60,219 nucleotides of DNA. It comes from Lingula anatina. Its lineage: Eukaryota > Brachiopoda > Lingulata > Lingulida > Lingulidae. The stretch spans positions 75,086 through 135,304 of the forward strand of contig NW_019776029.1 of assembly GCF_001039355.2 (NCBI RefSeq). The letters are read 5' to 3'. Shown here piece by piece: positions 59,871 to 60,219 of the stretch. A program made the translations under genes and the position numbers. Each line of letters begins with the position of its first letter. The stretch's first letter is position 1. The notes beneath the pieces were generated by a model. It was not told the DNA's origin. It ran no database searches and saw only the letters and a list, made by a program, of their open reading frames with translations.

Positions 59871-60219
59871 TAAAAATGGGAATTGTCAATCTTTAACATG
59901 CAGTGCAATTATTCAGCATAGTGCAATTATTAATTCTGAAAGATTTTCCATTATTAAGTAGGCTATATTTTTTAGGACAGTACAATTGTTAATTATGGAA
60001 GATTTTCCACACACTACAATTATTTAGGACTTTATAGTAGTAGCATCAAGCCTTTTTTCATGTTTTTAATCATATAAAAATATAATAAATTTTCTCTAAA
60101 CAATTCACGGCACACATTTTTTTAAAAATGGCCCACTTTTTTTGACAAAGTGTACACTTTTTTTGACCAAGATAGAAACCTCATAAATATACAGACAACA
60201 ACCTTAGTCTAGAAGTATA

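Larger units (their letters stand above)
58695..60219. other. Sequence right of the promoter-like patch
   Basis: No BARD1 exon is seen. The stretch to about 59340 has several CG-containing motifs, unlike the surrounding AT-rich DNA. Then come a 30-bp triple repeat and the R6 repeat. Confidence 0.5.

Overview
This is an AT-rich, intron-rich animal genome scaffold, probably from an invertebrate bilaterian; the sequence does not let me fix the phylum. Evidence for a metazoan is a BARD1 orthologue with RING and ankyrin exons on the + strand, the 5' coding exons of a HECW-type HECT E3 ubiquitin ligase on the - strand, GT-AG introns, and many short inverted-repeat transposons and microsatellites. 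I see no prokaryotic operons, CRISPR arrays or RNA genes.

Layout. From 1 to about 20.7 kb lie the first three coding exons of the HECW homologue (- strand). A block of about 10 kb is present twice here (about 604-10666 and 10668-20030, joined by a single N), so coding exons 2 and 3 each appear twice. From 20.8 to 28 kb is intergenic sequence rich in repeats, with a 2 kb block also present twice across single-N joins. BARD1 starts at 28024. Exons 1-6 occupy 28.0-31.1 kb, and exons 7-9 lie beyond a roughly 21 kb intron, with exons 7 and 8 again present twice (52.5-53.3 kb and 56.6-57.4 kb). The ANK4/BRCT part is outside the window. Inside BARD1 intron 6, on the opposite strand, sits a tandem family of a gene I do not recognise: a secreted or type II membrane protein of about 355 residues with an EF-hand-like DxDGDGxxD motif. 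Copy A (35689-32201) and copy C (48774-45084) are complete four-exon genes. Copy B (43165-41057) lacks exon 1 because a contig ends there.

Assembly caution. Eight single Ns (10667, 22379, 24521, 37875, 43252, 50673, 53335, 58198) and one 508-base run of N (46289-46796) mark contig joins. At six of the eight (10667, 22379, 24521, 50673, 53335, 58198) the sequence after the N repeats sequence before it, as expected of unmerged haplotypes or overlapping contig ends. Serial splicing of the repeated exons would break the frame in both BARD1 and HECW, so I treat those repeats as artefacts. They are useful as two haplotypes: they show filled and empty sites for three short DNA-transposon families with TTAA, TAA and TTA target duplications.

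BARD1 and HECW are both ubiquitin-pathway proteins, but nothing in the sequence links them functionally. The most interesting items are the nested gene family, a 61-bp array that multiplies the HECW exon 1 splice donor, a 3'-UTR minisatellite that resembles the terminal codons and stop of the nested genes, a tandem acceptor that could break the BARD1 RING, and a CpG-rich promoter-like patch inside the BARD1 intron near 58.5 kb.
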